This document shows positions 33,269 through 42,753 of a stretch of DNA of 64,000 nt, in pieces. The notes under the pieces are model-generated. The model was not told where the DNA came from. It ran no database searches and saw nothing but the letters and a program-made list of their open reading frames with translations. The DNA is from Propionibacterium acidifaciens DSM 21887. Lineage in GTDB: Bacteria > Actinomycetota > Actinomycetes > Propionibacteriales > Propionibacteriaceae. Made by a program: the position numbers and the translations under genes. The stretch's first letter is position 1; every line of letters begins with the position of its first letter. The stretch lies in NCBI RefSeq assembly GCF_000426605.1, contig NZ_AUFR01000015.1:1-64000 (forward strand), written 5' to 3'.

Positions 33269-35149
33269 CTAGCGGGCCAGGCGGCTCCAGGTCGCGGCGA
33301 CGGACTCGGCGATCGGTTCGGCGGTGAGACCGAGATCGGACAGCACCTCGGCGCGCGTGGCGACGGGCAGGTACTCCTGCGGGATGCCGAACTGGCGCAT
33401 CGGCACCTCGACGCTCGCCGCGTCGAGGGCGAGTTCGAGCTGCGAGCCGAGACCGCCGACGACCTGGTTGTCCTCGATCGTCACGACGAGGGCGTGCTCG
33501 GCCGCCATTGCGAGCAGCGGCTCGGCCATCGGCAGCGCCCACAGCGGGTCGACGACGGTGACCGACAGGCCCCGGGCCGCGAGGATCCGCGCGACGCCCA
33601 GCGCCGTGCCGGTCAGCTGGCCGAAGCCGATGAGGAGCACCTCCGGACGCTCGCCGCGGGCCAGGACGTCGACGCCGTCGCGCCTGTCCACGGCCTCGAT
33701 CGGGTCGGGGAGCTTGTCCTTGGAGTAGCGGATGAGACTCGGAGCGTCGTCGATGTCGACGGCCTCGCGCAGCGCGGCGCGCAGCCGCGTCGCGTCGCGC
33801 GGACAGGCCAGGTGGATGCCCGGCACGAGGCCCGCGATCGAGCAGTCCCAGACGCCGTCGTGGCTCGCACCGTCCGAGCCGGTCACGCCGGCGCGGTCGA
33901 GGACGACGGTGACGCCCAGATGGTGCATGCCCACGTCGAGGAGCAGCTGGTCGAAGGCCCTGTTGAGGAAGGAGGAGTAGACGGCCACGATCGGGTGCAG
34001 CCCGGCCCGGGCCATGCCTGCGGCCGCACCCATGGCGTGCTGCTCGGCGATGCCGACGTCGAAGACCCGGTCGGGATGGGCGGCGGCGAAGCGCCCCAGG
34101 CCCACCGGGTGGAGCATCGCCGCAGTGAGCGCCACGAGGTCCTCGCGCTCGGCGCCCAGCGCGACGAGCTCGGCTCCGAAGGCGTCGGTCCAGGTGGCCT
34201 CGACCGAGGGCGTGAGCGGCTCGCCGGTGCACTCGTCGATCCTCCCGATGGCGTGGAAGCGATCGCGCTCGTGGTTTTCCGCCGGCACGAAGCCCTTGCC
34301 CTTGCGGGTGATGGCGTGGACGATGACCGGCCCGCCGAAGCCCTTGGCCTGGCGCATGGCGACGGTGAGCGCCTCGAGGTCATGGCCGTCGATCGGACCG
34401 ATGTACTTCAGCCCGAGGTCGCTGAACAGCCCCTGCGGGGCGAGGACGTCCTTGAGGCCGATCTTGAGGCCGTGCAGCAGGTCGTAGGCGGGCCTGCCGA
34501 CCAGCGGGGTGTGCGAGACGTTGGCCTTGAGGCTCTCCATGGCCCTCTCGTAGCGCGGATCGGTGCGCAGCCCGGACAGCTGCCGGGACAGGCCGCCGAC
34601 AGTCGGCGAGTAGGAGCGCCCGTTGTCGTTGACGACGATGACCATGGGCAGCTCGGGCTCGTCCGCGATGTTGTTGAGCGCCTCCCAGGCCATGCCGCCG
34701 GTGAGCGCGCCGTCCCCGACGACCGTCACGACGGTGCGGTCGCGCTGACCGGTCAGGGCGAAGGCGCGCGCCATGCCCTCGGACCAGCTGAGGCCAGCCG
34801 AGGCGTGGGAGTTCTCGAACCAGTCATGCTCCGACTCGCCCCGGTTCGGGTAGCCGGACAGCCCGCCCTTCTGGCGCAGCCGGTCGAATCCGTCGGCGCG
34901 CCCCGTGAGGATCTTGTGGACGTAGCTCTGGTGCCCGACGTCGAAGACGATGGGATCCTTCGGCGAGTCGAAGACGAGATGGATCGCCATCGTGAGCTCG
35001 ACGACGCCCAGGTTCGGACCGAGGTGGCCGCCGGTGCGCGCAACGTTCGTCACGAGGAACTGACGGATCTCCTGCGCCAACGACCGGAGCTCCCCCGCGG
35101 TGAGGGTGCGCAGGTCGGAGGGCTTGCGAATACGGTCCAGCAGCGCCAT
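33269..35149 (-). CDS. dxs: 1-deoxy-D-xylulose-5-phosphate synthase
   Basis: 626 residues. Thiamine-diphosphate motif VVGDGALTGGMAWEALNN; N-terminal GGHLGPNLGVVELTMAIH and FDVGHQSYVHKILTG; C-terminal transketolase part with VLDRAGVTGSDGASHDG. It makes DXP from pyruvate and glyceraldehyde 3-phosphate, the first step of the MEP isoprenoid pathway. Convergent with rnd. It would feed IPP/DMAPP to the prenyl synthases of the island at 52.8 kb, though the two are not linked genetically. Confidence 0.96.
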   Translation of the reverse strand: MALLDRIRKPSDLRTLTAGELRSLAQEIRQFLVTNVARTGGHLGPNLGVVELTMAIHLVFDSPKDPIVFDVGHQSYVHKILTGRADGFDRLRQKGGLSGYPNRGESEHDWFENSHASAGLSWSEGMARAFALTGQRDRTVVTVVGDGALTGGMAWEALNNIADEPELPMVIVVNDNGRSYSPTVGGLSRQLSGLRTDPRYERAMESLKANVSHTPLVGRPAYDLLHGLKIGLKDVLAPQGLFSDLGLKYIGPIDGHDLEALTVAMRQAKGFGGPVIVHAITRKGKGFVPAENHERDRFHAIGRIDECTGEPLTPSVEATWTDAFGAELVALGAEREDLVALTAAMLHPVGLGRFAAAHPDRVFDVGIAEQHAMGAAAGMARAGLHPIVAVYSSFLNRAFDQLLLDVGMHHLGVTVVLDRAGVTGSDGASHDGVWDCSIAGLVPGIHLACPRDATRLRAALREAVDIDDAPSLIRYSKDKLPDPIEAVDRRDGVDVLARGERPEVLLIGFGQLTGTALGVARILAARGLSVTVVDPLWALPMAEPLLAMAAEHALVVTIEDNQVVGGLGSQLELALDAASVEVPMRQFGIPQEYLPVATRAEVLSDLGLTAEPIAESVAATWSRLAR

Positions 35150-35329
35150 GTGCGTCAGTCTAGGGCCGGTCGCCGAACCGGACGGAGCCGGTACCGTTCC
35201 ACAGCGGGAGATTATCCACGGCCGCGCCCCAACATTTGCGGGGCGATTCCCGCTATGGTGGGGCCGAAGCGGACGCCGCGACCTCCTCGGGAGGAGGACG
35301 GGCTTGACGAAGAGGACGGGCAGCCCCTG

Positions 35330-36457
35330 ATGACCTCACGACGCACGCCGGCAGGCGACGACGACCAGCAGCGCGGGGGTCTCGCGCTGCCCGTCGCCGA
35401 GCTGGTGGCCGCGCTCACCGACGTCGTCGCGCAGGTCCACGCCACTCTCGGCCCGAGACTCAGCGGCCTGTGCGTGCGCCGCCGTCTGAACACCACGTGC
35501 TGCCGGACGGTCCAGATGCAGGCCGGAGTGCGCTCGGACTGGGAGCTGACCCCGATGGCCTGCCTGTTCGACCCGGAAAGCACCTGCATCCTCACCGGCT
35601 CGCAGCCGAGCTGTCCGCGCACGATGGCCGAGGAGGAGGTCGTCGGGGTGCAGCTCGGCGACCCCGATGAGGGATTCGGCTGGCTGTGGCACGTCGACCC
35701 GCGCAGCACGGACCCCGATCGGCGCCTGGCAGCCGAGCTCGTCCTGACGGCGCTGGCCGGCATGGCCGAGCGGCTCATGGCCAGGGCGGTGCGGGCCGAC
35801 GACTCTGAGGCCCGCACGATCGCCGGCGAGCGCGAACGGATCTCGCGGGAGCTGCACGACGGCGTCGCGCAGGTCCTCGGCGCCACCCACCTGAGGCTGT
35901 CGGCCCTGGCCGAACGCGAGGAGCTCGACGAGGGGACGGCCGCCGAGCTCGCCCGGATCGGCGAGGACTGCGCGTTGGCCTACTCCGACGTCCGTGAAGC
36001 CATCTGGGACCTGCACCTGCCCGAGGAGGCGACCGGTCCGCTGGCCTCGTGCATCCGTTCGGCGACGAGCGCCTTCGAGCGCCGCACCGGCATCACCTGC
36101 CGGGTCGAGCTGACCGGCCCGGACGCCCCCCTGCCCGCCGGGACGCGCCTGCAGCTGCTGCGCGTCGTGCAGGAGGCGCTCACCAATGTGCGCAAGCACG
36201 CGAAGGCGAGCTGCGTGGACGTGACGGTGCGCACCGGGCCGGGCGGCACCACCGTCAACATCAGCGATGACGGGGTGGGCTTCGAGAGCTCGCCCGCCGA
36301 CCCCGGCCGCTTCGGGCTGCTGTCGATGCGCGAACGCATCGAGGGGATCGGCGGGCGTCTGAGCATCATGAGCATCCCCGGGGCGGGTACGTGCGTGAGC
36401 GCCGTCGTGCCCCTCGCCCTGCGCGACGAGAACCACGGCGAAAGGATGCATGCATGA
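35330..36457 (+). CDS. NarL/NreB-type sensor histidine kinase with Cys-rich input region
   Basis: About 375 residues, no transmembrane segment. The N-terminal input region contains six cysteines (about 48, 57, 58, 78, 86, 95) in GLCVRRRLNTTCCRT, MACLFDPESTC and SCPRT, suggesting an Fe-S or redox sensor. HisKA_3 domain with ISRELHDGVAQVLG (His 176) and an HATPase with NVRKHAKAS and GLLSMRERIEGIGG. It overlaps the response regulator by four bases and precedes nrfHA, so it likely controls nitrite respiration in response to O2 or N-oxides. ATG 35254 is an alternative start. Confidence 0.85.
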   Translation: MTSRRTPAGDDDQQRGGLALPVAELVAALTDVVAQVHATLGPRLSGLCVRRRLNTTCCRTVQMQAGVRSDWELTPMACLFDPESTCILTGSQPSCPRTMAEEEVVGVQLGDPDEGFGWLWHVDPRSTDPDRRLAAELVLTALAGMAERLMARAVRADDSEARTIAGERERISRELHDGVAQVLGATHLRLSALAEREELDEGTAAELARIGEDCALAYSDVREAIWDLHLPEEATGPLASCIRSATSAFERRTGITCRVELTGPDAPLPAGTRLQLLRVVQEALTNVRKHAKASCVDVTVRTGPGGTTVNISDDGVGFESSPADPGRFGLLSMRERIEGIGGRLSIMSIPGAGTCVSAVVPLALRDENHGERMHA

Positions 36458-37152
36458 GCACGATCCCGCCGGAGCAGGAGCGCGGGAATCCGATCCGCGT
36501 CGTCATCGCCGACGACCAGACGCTCTTCCGCCGCTCCGTCGGAGCCCTCATCGACCGCGAGGACGACATGACGGTCGTCGGCGAGGCCTCGAACGGGCTG
36601 GAGGCGCTCGAGACGATCGACTCCAGCGATCCCGACGTGGTGATCCTCGACCTGGAGATGCCGGTCATGGGCGGGGCCCGCGCCGCCGCGATCCTGCGCG
36701 AGTGCCACCCGGGCCTGAAGATCGTCATGCTCACCGTCCACGACGAGAACGAACTGCTGGCCGAGGCGATCCGCGCCGGGGCCGACGGCTATCTGCTCAA
36801 GGACCTCGAACCCGCCGAGCTGCTCCGGATGATCCGCGGCGTCATGGCCGACCAGTCCCCGCTGTCGCCGCGGCTGGTCGGCGGGCTGCTCGAGCAGCTG
36901 CGCAACGGCCTGGACGGGCACCGGATCATCGGGCCCCGACTCGACGCCGCGCACGGCCTGAGCCGACGCGAGCTCGAGATCATGGCCCTCGTGGCCAAGG
37001 GCATGTCGAACCGCGAGATCGCCACTCATCTGACCATCACCGAGGGGACGGTCAAGAACCACGTGCACAATGCGCTGCGCAAGCTCGGCATGAGCACCCG
37101 CGGCCAGGCCGCCGCGTACCTCGTCCGGAACGGCCTCGCCGCCCGGACCTGA
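36454..37152 (+). CDS. NarL/FixJ-family response regulator
   Basis: 232 residues. Receiver domain with acidic pocket VVIADDQTLFRRS, phospho-acceptor Asp 66 in VVILDLEMPVM, then VMLTVHDE and DGYLLKD. C-terminal LuxR-type HTH: LSRRELEIMALVAKGMSNRE and EGTVKNHVHNALRKLGM. Coupled to the kinase gene by ATGA. Its likely target is the nrfH promoter about 60-130 bases downstream, where TGTGCCCT is repeated (around 37192 and 37206). Confidence 0.92.
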   Translation: MSTIPPEQERGNPIRVVIADDQTLFRRSVGALIDREDDMTVVGEASNGLEALETIDSSDPDVVILDLEMPVMGGARAAAILRECHPGLKIVMLTVHDENELLAEAIRAGADGYLLKDLEPAELLRMIRGVMADQSPLSPRLVGGLLEQLRNGLDGHRIIGPRLDAAHGLSRRELEIMALVAKGMSNREIATHLTITEGTVKNHVHNALRKLGMSTRGQAAAYLVRNGLAART

Positions 37153-37287
37153 GCCGGGCACAACCCCGCGCCGGGAATTTTTCTATCCGTTCTGTGCCCT
37201 TGTTGTGCCCTCGTCCCCATGGACGCGACAACCCGTCCCCATCATGATGGGAGTGTGAGATCCGCATCACGGCGGAGGAGGACGATC

Positions 37288-37776
37288 ATGACGAGCGGGC
37301 GCCGTCGAACGCAGGGCGCGCTGGCCGTTGCGCGCCGTTGGCTTCCCGGGATCTGCGGGCTGCTCGTCGGAGTCCTGGTGGGGCTGGCGGCCTTCACCTT
37401 CGTCTACGCCAACGGGATGTCCTACCTCGGCCACGACCCGAAGGCCTGCGCCAGCTGCCACGTGATGCAGGACTACTACGACGCCTACACCGCCGGCCCG
37501 CACCACCACGTGGCGGAGTGCAATGACTGCCACACGCCGCACGACCTCATCGGGAAGTACGCCGTCAAGGCCGAGAACGGCCTGCACCACTCGATCGCGT
37601 TCACCACGGGCAACTACCCGCAGAACATCCGGGCGCGCGACGTCTCGCTGCGGATCGTCAACGAGAACTGCATCCGCTGCCACGGCGGATTCACCCACGA
37701 CGTGCTCGCCAGCCAGAAGGACGACGAGCAGATCATGTGCATCCGCTGCCACGAGGGCGTGGGCCATGACAAGTGA
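37288..37776 (+). CDS. nrfH: Cytochrome c nitrite reductase small subunit (tetraheme quinol dehydrogenase)
   Basis: 162 residues, NapC/NrfH family. One N-terminal transmembrane anchor (about 18-40) and four CXXCH heme sites: C54-H58, C78-H82, C128-H132, C151-H155. It oxidises menaquinol and passes electrons to NrfA on the outer membrane face. ATG 37288 has GGAGGAGG seven bases before it; the frame from 37219 only adds unconserved residues. Located directly before nrfA. Confidence 0.95.
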   Translation: MTSGRRRTQGALAVARRWLPGICGLLVGVLVGLAAFTFVYANGMSYLGHDPKACASCHVMQDYYDAYTAGPHHHVAECNDCHTPHDLIGKYAVKAENGLHHSIAFTTGNYPQNIRARDVSLRIVNENCIRCHGGFTHDVLASQKDDEQIMCIRCHEGVGHDK

Positions 37777-37880
37777 GCGCACGGGATCACCGACGGCCGC
37801 GGCCGTCCCACAGGAGGGGTCCGATCCGGCCAACCCGGCCGGTCGGCGCCACGAGCACAGGCACAGGAGGTGAGAAGAGG

Positions 37881-39392
37881 ATGAGCGGATCGAACCAGTC
37901 GCGGCACGTGCCGCGGATCTCGCGCATGAACAGGACCGCCATGTTCATCGTGTTCCTCGTCGCCGGCGCCCTGATCATCATCGGGATCGCCGCACTGCTC
38001 ATGAGCATCTTCAACCACAAGGAGGAGGGCAAGGAGCAGTTCACCGAGGTGGTGGCGCTCGACGAGACGACGATCGATCCCGCCGTCTGGGGGCAGAACT
38101 TCCCCGAGGAGTACGAGTCGTACATGAAGACCAGCGACCCGGACCCGGGGAACTACTTCCCGCGCACCCCGACGGCCGACGACCCCCGCGAGTGGACCAG
38201 CTATGACAACCTGGCGCATGACCAGCGGCTCGTGACCATGTGGGCCGGCTACGCGTTCTCGCTCGACTACACCGAGCCCCGCGGGCACAACTGGATGCTC
38301 GTCGACCAGCGCCACACCAAGCGCACGACCCAGGTGAAGCAGCCCGGCTACTGCCTCAACTGCCACGTGAGCGTGCCGAAGCTGTTCACCGACCTGGGCA
38401 ACGGCGACGCCGAGGCCGGCTGGTCGAAGATGAACTCGATGACCTACGATGAGGCCTACCCGATCGCCGAGCACTACGGCGCGCTGTCCTGCATCGACTG
38501 CCACGACCCCGCGACGATGAAGCTGCGCGTCACCCGTCCGGCCTTCATCAAGGGCATCGCGGCCTACAAGGCCTCGCAGGGCGTCAAGGACTACGACGTG
38601 AACAGCGACGCCTCCACCCAGGAGATGCGCACCTACGTCTGCGCCCAGTGCCACGTCGAGTACTACCAGTCGCCGACCGACAAGAACCTCACATTCCCGT
38701 GGAACAACGGTCTGACGATCGACGACGAGTACAACTACTACCAGCAGATCAACTTCACGGACTTCACGCACAAGCTGACCGGCGCCTCGATCATCAAGGC
38801 CCAGCACCCTGATTTCGAGACCTGGTCGAACGGGCCCCACGCCCAGGCCGGCGTCACCTGCGCGGACTGCCACATGGCTTACCAGAGCGCCGGCGCGAAG
38901 AAGGTCAGCAATCACCACGTCACCTCGCCGATGGCCGACGTCAACGGAACCTGCGGCACCTGCCACAAGGCCTCCGACGACGAGATGAAGGCGCGCGTGG
39001 CGACGATCCAGACCCGGTTCTACCAGGCCCGCGACGTCTCCTTCGACGCCCTCGTCGACCTCATCGACGACATCGAGGCGGCCCAGACCAACGGCACCCC
39101 GCAGGATCGCATCGACGCGGCGCGCAACTACCAGCGCAAGGCGAACTTCTACATGGATTACGTGGAATCCGAGAACTCCCACGGCTTCCACGCCCCGGAG
39201 TACTCGCTGCGGATCCTCAACGACGTGACCGACACGGCACGGCAGGGCCAGCTCGCACTGGCCGGGGCCGATGTCCCGAGCACGCCCGAACCCGGCCGGC
39301 CCCATGACGAGGCCGCCCCGCAGCCGGCCGGCTCGACCCCGATCAACACCGCCACGGCGGCCGCCCCGACCCCATCGGACTCCCCGTCGTGA
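37881..39392 (+). CDS. nrfA: Pentaheme cytochrome c nitrite reductase catalytic subunit
   Basis: 503 residues with an uncleaved-looking N-terminal membrane segment (about 20-42). Five heme motifs, all CXXCH: C158-H162, C204-H208, C254-H258, C327-H331, C358-H362. In classical NrfA the first motif is CXXCK; here it is CLNCH. Active-site counterparts are the Tyr pair after heme 3 (HVEYYQ) and Gln/His in KAQHPDFE. It reduces nitrite to ammonium with six electrons. A Pro/Thr/Ala-rich tail of about 40 residues ends the protein. AGGAGG lies upstream of ATG 37881. Confidence 0.95.
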   Translation: MSGSNQSRHVPRISRMNRTAMFIVFLVAGALIIIGIAALLMSIFNHKEEGKEQFTEVVALDETTIDPAVWGQNFPEEYESYMKTSDPDPGNYFPRTPTADDPREWTSYDNLAHDQRLVTMWAGYAFSLDYTEPRGHNWMLVDQRHTKRTTQVKQPGYCLNCHVSVPKLFTDLGNGDAEAGWSKMNSMTYDEAYPIAEHYGALSCIDCHDPATMKLRVTRPAFIKGIAAYKASQGVKDYDVNSDASTQEMRTYVCAQCHVEYYQSPTDKNLTFPWNNGLTIDDEYNYYQQINFTDFTHKLTGASIIKAQHPDFETWSNGPHAQAGVTCADCHMAYQSAGAKKVSNHHVTSPMADVNGTCGTCHKASDDEMKARVATIQTRFYQARDVSFDALVDLIDDIEAAQTNGTPQDRIDAARNYQRKANFYMDYVESENSHGFHAPEYSLRILNDVTDTARQGQLALAGADVPSTPEPGRPHDEAAPQPAGSTPINTATAAAPTPSDSPS

Positions 39393-39416
39393 GGCGGTGA
39401 CGGTCGGCCACGAGCC

Positions 39417-39458
39417 AGGAGGTGCGGCACCGGTACGTGTACCGGCGCCGCACCTCCT
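39417..39458 (+). terminator. Terminator-like hairpin after nrfA
   Basis: A 12-base-pair stem AGGAGGTGCGGC (39417-39428) with its complement at 39447-39458, and an inner CCGGTAC/GTACCGG pairing. It lies 24 bases past the nrfA stop and separates nrfHA from the maturation genes. Confidence 0.75.
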
Positions 39459-39558
39459 GTGCCCAGCACATATCCGACGGTGGATACCGCACCGGGTTCG
39501 CGCTTGTCACACTGTCGGACAGCGAGAAATTCGGATCGATGACGAACCGGAGATGATG

Positions 39559-40590
39559 ATGACGCGGCATTCGAGCCTGTCAGGGGTCAGACGCACGCTG
39601 CTGGACTCCTTGGGGATGCCCCCGGACGCGAGCGACGAGGAGCTGGCCGACCGAAGGGAGGAGCTGCGCGGATCGCTGGACACCGCGCCGCAGGCCCGCC
39701 GGAAATGGATCGAGCAGCAGCTCGCGAGGATCGACGCGATCACCGCGCTCGACGCATCGGGGGAGATCATCGAGGCCGACGCGGACGAGGAACCCGACCC
39801 CGATGACCCGGTCGCCCTGGACGAGATCGACGAGGCGTCCGAGACCCGCCGCCGGACGGCCCGCGGGGCCGGCCGGCGAGCACCCGTCACCGGGGCCGAC
39901 GCGGACGACTCCCCCGCCCCGTCCACGCGACAGCAGCGCGCCACGGCGACCGCGCAGCGGCGCAGCGGGGCCGGCCGGCAGCGGGCCGACGCCACCGCCT
40001 GGGTGGCGCGGGTCGTCATCGTCGCCCTCGTCGTGGCGGTGGTGCTGGCGGTCTACAAGCTCGGGGCGCCCTCGGGCTCCTCGGGCTCGGACGCGTCGTC
40101 CTCCGCCATGATGGCCTCGGCCAGCGCCACGCCGACGCTCGACGCGGCCCAGGTGGCCGAGCTCGAGCAGAAGGTCCGGGACAACCCGCAGGACACCGAC
40201 TCGATGGGTCGGCTCGCCTCGCTCTACGCGAAGGTTGGGGACTACGCGAACGCCTCGAAGTGGCAGGCCCGGGTCGTCGAGCTCAAACCCGACGACGCCG
40301 AGGCCCAGCTGACCCTCGGCGTCTCGTGCTTCAACAGCAACGACTTGGACTGCGCCAAGGAGCACTGGGACATCGTCAACACCCTCGACCCGGACAACGC
40401 GGAGCTGCACTTCGACCTGGGCTACTACTACCTGTCGATCGACCCGCCCGACGCCGACAAGGTCAAGCAGGAGTGGAACAAGTACCTCGAGCTGGAGCCC
40501 AACGGCGAGTACGCCGAGACCGTCAGGACGCACATGAGCAGCCTCGACGAGACCGGGACCCCCACGCCCAGCGCCTCCTCGACGCCATGA
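39559..40590 (+). CDS. Membrane-anchored TPR protein, probable cytochrome c biogenesis factor
   Basis: 343 residues. A cytoplasmic N-terminal region with a short charged helical segment (ASDEELADRREELRGSLD) and acidic linker is followed by one transmembrane segment (VVIVALVVAVVLAVYKLG). An outer TPR region comes next: MGRLASLYAKVGDYANASKW, AEAQLTLGVSCFNSNDLDC, AELHFDLGYYYLS. It resembles the TPR part of CcmI/NrfG, which handles apocytochromes. ATG 39559 has GGAG six bases upstream. First gene of the maturation block, six bases before ccdA. Confidence 0.8.
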   Translation: MTRHSSLSGVRRTLLDSLGMPPDASDEELADRREELRGSLDTAPQARRKWIEQQLARIDAITALDASGEIIEADADEEPDPDDPVALDEIDEASETRRRTARGAGRRAPVTGADADDSPAPSTRQQRATATAQRRSGAGRQRADATAWVARVVIVALVVAVVLAVYKLGAPSGSSGSDASSSAMMASASATPTLDAAQVAELEQKVRDNPQDTDSMGRLASLYAKVGDYANASKWQARVVELKPDDAEAQLTLGVSCFNSNDLDCAKEHWDIVNTLDPDNAELHFDLGYYYLSIDPPDADKVKQEWNKYLELEPNGEYAETVRTHMSSLDETGTPTPSASSTP

Positions 40591-40596
40591 GGAACC

Positions 40597-41301
40597 ATGG
40601 AACCGGTCACCCTTCCCATCGCGCTGCTCGCGGGCATCGTCTCGTTCGCGTCGCCCTGCTTCCTGCCCATCGTGCCGGTCTACATCGGCTACGTGGCCCA
40701 GGGGCGCGACGGCGCGACGGGCTCGCGACGGCGGGCGGTGACCGGAGCGCTGCTCTTCGTCCTGGGCTTCTCGGCGGTGTTCATGGCGCTGTGGGCGTCC
40801 CTCGGGGCGCTGAGCGAGCTCCTGGCCGGCCACCGGGCGGTGCTGCGGACCGTCGGCGGGGCGATCCTCATCCTCCTGGGCCTGCACGTCGCCGGCCTCG
40901 TCCCACTGGGTCCGCTGGACCGGAGCAGTCAGCCGCTGCTGCGCGCCGGGCGCTCGTCGTCCCGCCCCGGACTCGCCTCGCTCCTGCTGGGCGTCGGCTT
41001 CGGCGCGGGATGGACGCCGTGCATCGGCCCCGTCCTGGGCGGCATCATCGGGCTCGCCCGGATGAGCTCCTCGGCGGGCCGCGGCGCCCTCCTCATGATC
41101 GTCTACTGCCTGGGGCTGGGGATACCCTTCATCCTGGTGGCCGCGGGGGCCTCGAAGCTGTGCGACCGGCTCGGCTGGCTCCGGCGCCACCACGTGGCGG
41201 TCTCGCGCGTCTGCGGCGCGCTGCTGGCGGTGACGGGTTTCCTGATCATCACGAACCTGTTCGGGCGTCTGGCCGGCTACCTGCCGGTCCTGGCCCCCTG
41301 A
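40597..41301 (+). CDS. ccdA: CcdA-type thiol-disulfide transmembrane transporter
   Basis: 234 residues, about six transmembrane segments. Redox cysteines lie in VSFASPCFLPIVPVYIGY and GFGAGWTPCIGPVLGG, the CcdA pattern. It moves reducing equivalents across the membrane to the ResA/TlpA-like protein, which keeps CXXCH thiols reduced for heme attachment. Part of the 39559-44234 system II gene set. Confidence 0.93.
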   Translation: MEPVTLPIALLAGIVSFASPCFLPIVPVYIGYVAQGRDGATGSRRRAVTGALLFVLGFSAVFMALWASLGALSELLAGHRAVLRTVGGAILILLGLHVAGLVPLGPLDRSSQPLLRAGRSSSRPGLASLLLGVGFGAGWTPCIGPVLGGIIGLARMSSSAGRGALLMIVYCLGLGIPFILVAAGASKLCDRLGWLRRHHVAVSRVCGALLAVTGFLIITNLFGRLAGYLPVLAP

Positions 41302-41319
41302 TGACGAGGTGGGGAGACA

Positions 41320-42753
41320 ATGGCGACAGCGAATGATGAGTACGACGAGGAGGCGCCCCAGATCGGGATCGGCGACTTCTTCGGGGCGATCTACCGCTTC
41401 TTCCACAACAAGAAGGTCGGTCTGGTCCTGATCCTGGCGATGGGCGTCCTGAGCCTGCTCGGCATCCTCATCGACCAGGCGGACTCGACGGTGCGCGCCG
41501 ACGCCGACATGTACAACTCCTGGCTGGAGCAGGCGAGGACGAAGTACGGCGGCTGGACGAGCGTGCTCGACACGATCGGCTTCTTCCACATGTTCAGCTC
41601 GCCGCTGTACCTCGCGGTGCTCGTGCTGCTGGCCCTGTCGATCATCGCCTGCACGGTGCACCGCATCCCCGTGCTGTGGCGCAATGCGGTGCACCCGAAG
41701 ACGCGTGTCACCGAGGGCTTCTACGCCCGCGCCCGCACGCGCTCCCGGGCGGTCACCCCGCTGAGCGTCGACGAGGCCCACGACCGGGTCCGGTCGATGC
41801 TGTCGAAGGCCCGTTTCCGGGTGGTGACCGACCCGGAGCGCCCCGACCAGCTCTACGCCGACCGCTTCCGCTTCGCGCCCTTCGGCACTGTGCTCGCCCA
41901 CGCGGCCTTCATCATCATCCTGGTCGGCTTCACCCTGACCGGCGCGGCTGGATTCCACGACGAGAACGTGACGATCCCGCTCGAGGGCCGCGTCGACGTG
42001 GGCCACGGCACCGGCCTGCAGGCCGAGCTCATCTCCTTCGAGGACAGCTACTACGACGACGGCTCCCCCAAGGACTACGTCAGCGATCTGGCCGTCTACC
42101 GGGGCGACCAGCAGGTGGCCCGCCAGTCGGTGCGCGTCAACCACCCGCTCACCGTCGACGGGGTGTCCTTCAACCAGAGCTCCTTCGGCACGGCCGCCGA
42201 CGTGACGATCGCCGACGCCGATGGCGTCGGGATCACCACGCAGGTGATCCCGCTGCAGTGGACCACCGACGACGAGCAGAACGCCTACGGCATGGTCACG
42301 CTGCCGGACCAGCACCTCGACGTCTACGTGATGGCCGCGGCCTCGGGGGCGACGTCGTCCGAGCTGGCGCCCGGTCAGGTGCGCATCGAGGTCTACGGCG
42401 AGGGCGAGCGGACCCTGCGCGGCTCGGGGACCGTCCAGCAGGGCACGCAGGGCACGGTCGGCGGGCTGAAGTTCACCTTCAACCGCGAGAAGGCCTACGC
42501 CGGGCTGCTCGTGGCCCGGGACCCGGGCGCCGCCTGGGTGTGGGTCGGCTCGGGGCTGCTCCTGGTCGGTATCTGCACGACGATGTTCGCCCGTCACCGC
42601 CGCGTCTGGGTGCGCATCAGCGAGGACCCCTCCGGCGGCGCCCTCGTGCGGTTCGCCTGCCCGGACCGCCACGACACGTCGTTCGAGAACCGTCTTGACC
42701 GCATGGCCGCGAGCCTTGGGGACACCGTCGAGGAGGACGCCGACAATGCTTGA
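41320..42753 (+). CDS. resB: Cytochrome c biogenesis protein ResB (Ccs1)
   Basis: 477 residues. Three N-terminal and one C-terminal transmembrane segments frame a large outer domain. Opening block FGAIYRFFHNKKVGLVLILA and later FMHMFSSPLYLAV-like and FGTVLAHAAFIIILVGFTLT are typical, with a final WVWVGSGLLLVGICTTMFA. With CcsA it forms the heme export and ligation complex of system II. GGGGAGACA precedes the ATG. Ends overlapping ccsA by eight bases. Confidence 0.92.
   Translation: MATANDEYDEEAPQIGIGDFFGAIYRFFHNKKVGLVLILAMGVLSLLGILIDQADSTVRADADMYNSWLEQARTKYGGWTSVLDTIGFFHMFSSPLYLAVLVLLALSIIACTVHRIPVLWRNAVHPKTRVTEGFYARARTRSRAVTPLSVDEAHDRVRSMLSKARFRVVTDPERPDQLYADRFRFAPFGTVLAHAAFIIILVGFTLTGAAGFHDENVTIPLEGRVDVGHGTGLQAELISFEDSYYDDGSPKDYVSDLAVYRGDQQVARQSVRVNHPLTVDGVSFNQSSFGTAADVTIADADGVGITTQVIPLQWTTDDEQNAYGMVTLPDQHLDVYVMAAASGATSSELAPGQVRIEVYGEGERTLRGSGTVQQGTQGTVGGLKFTFNREKAYAGLLVARDPGAAWVWVGSGLLLVGICTTMFARHRRVWVRISEDPSGGALVRFACPDRHDTSFENRLDRMAASLGDTVEEDADNA

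Noticed and set aside
35304-35331. TTG start after GGAGGAGG for the histidine kinase
   Set aside because: That frame meets a TGA after a few codons and is not in frame with the kinase.
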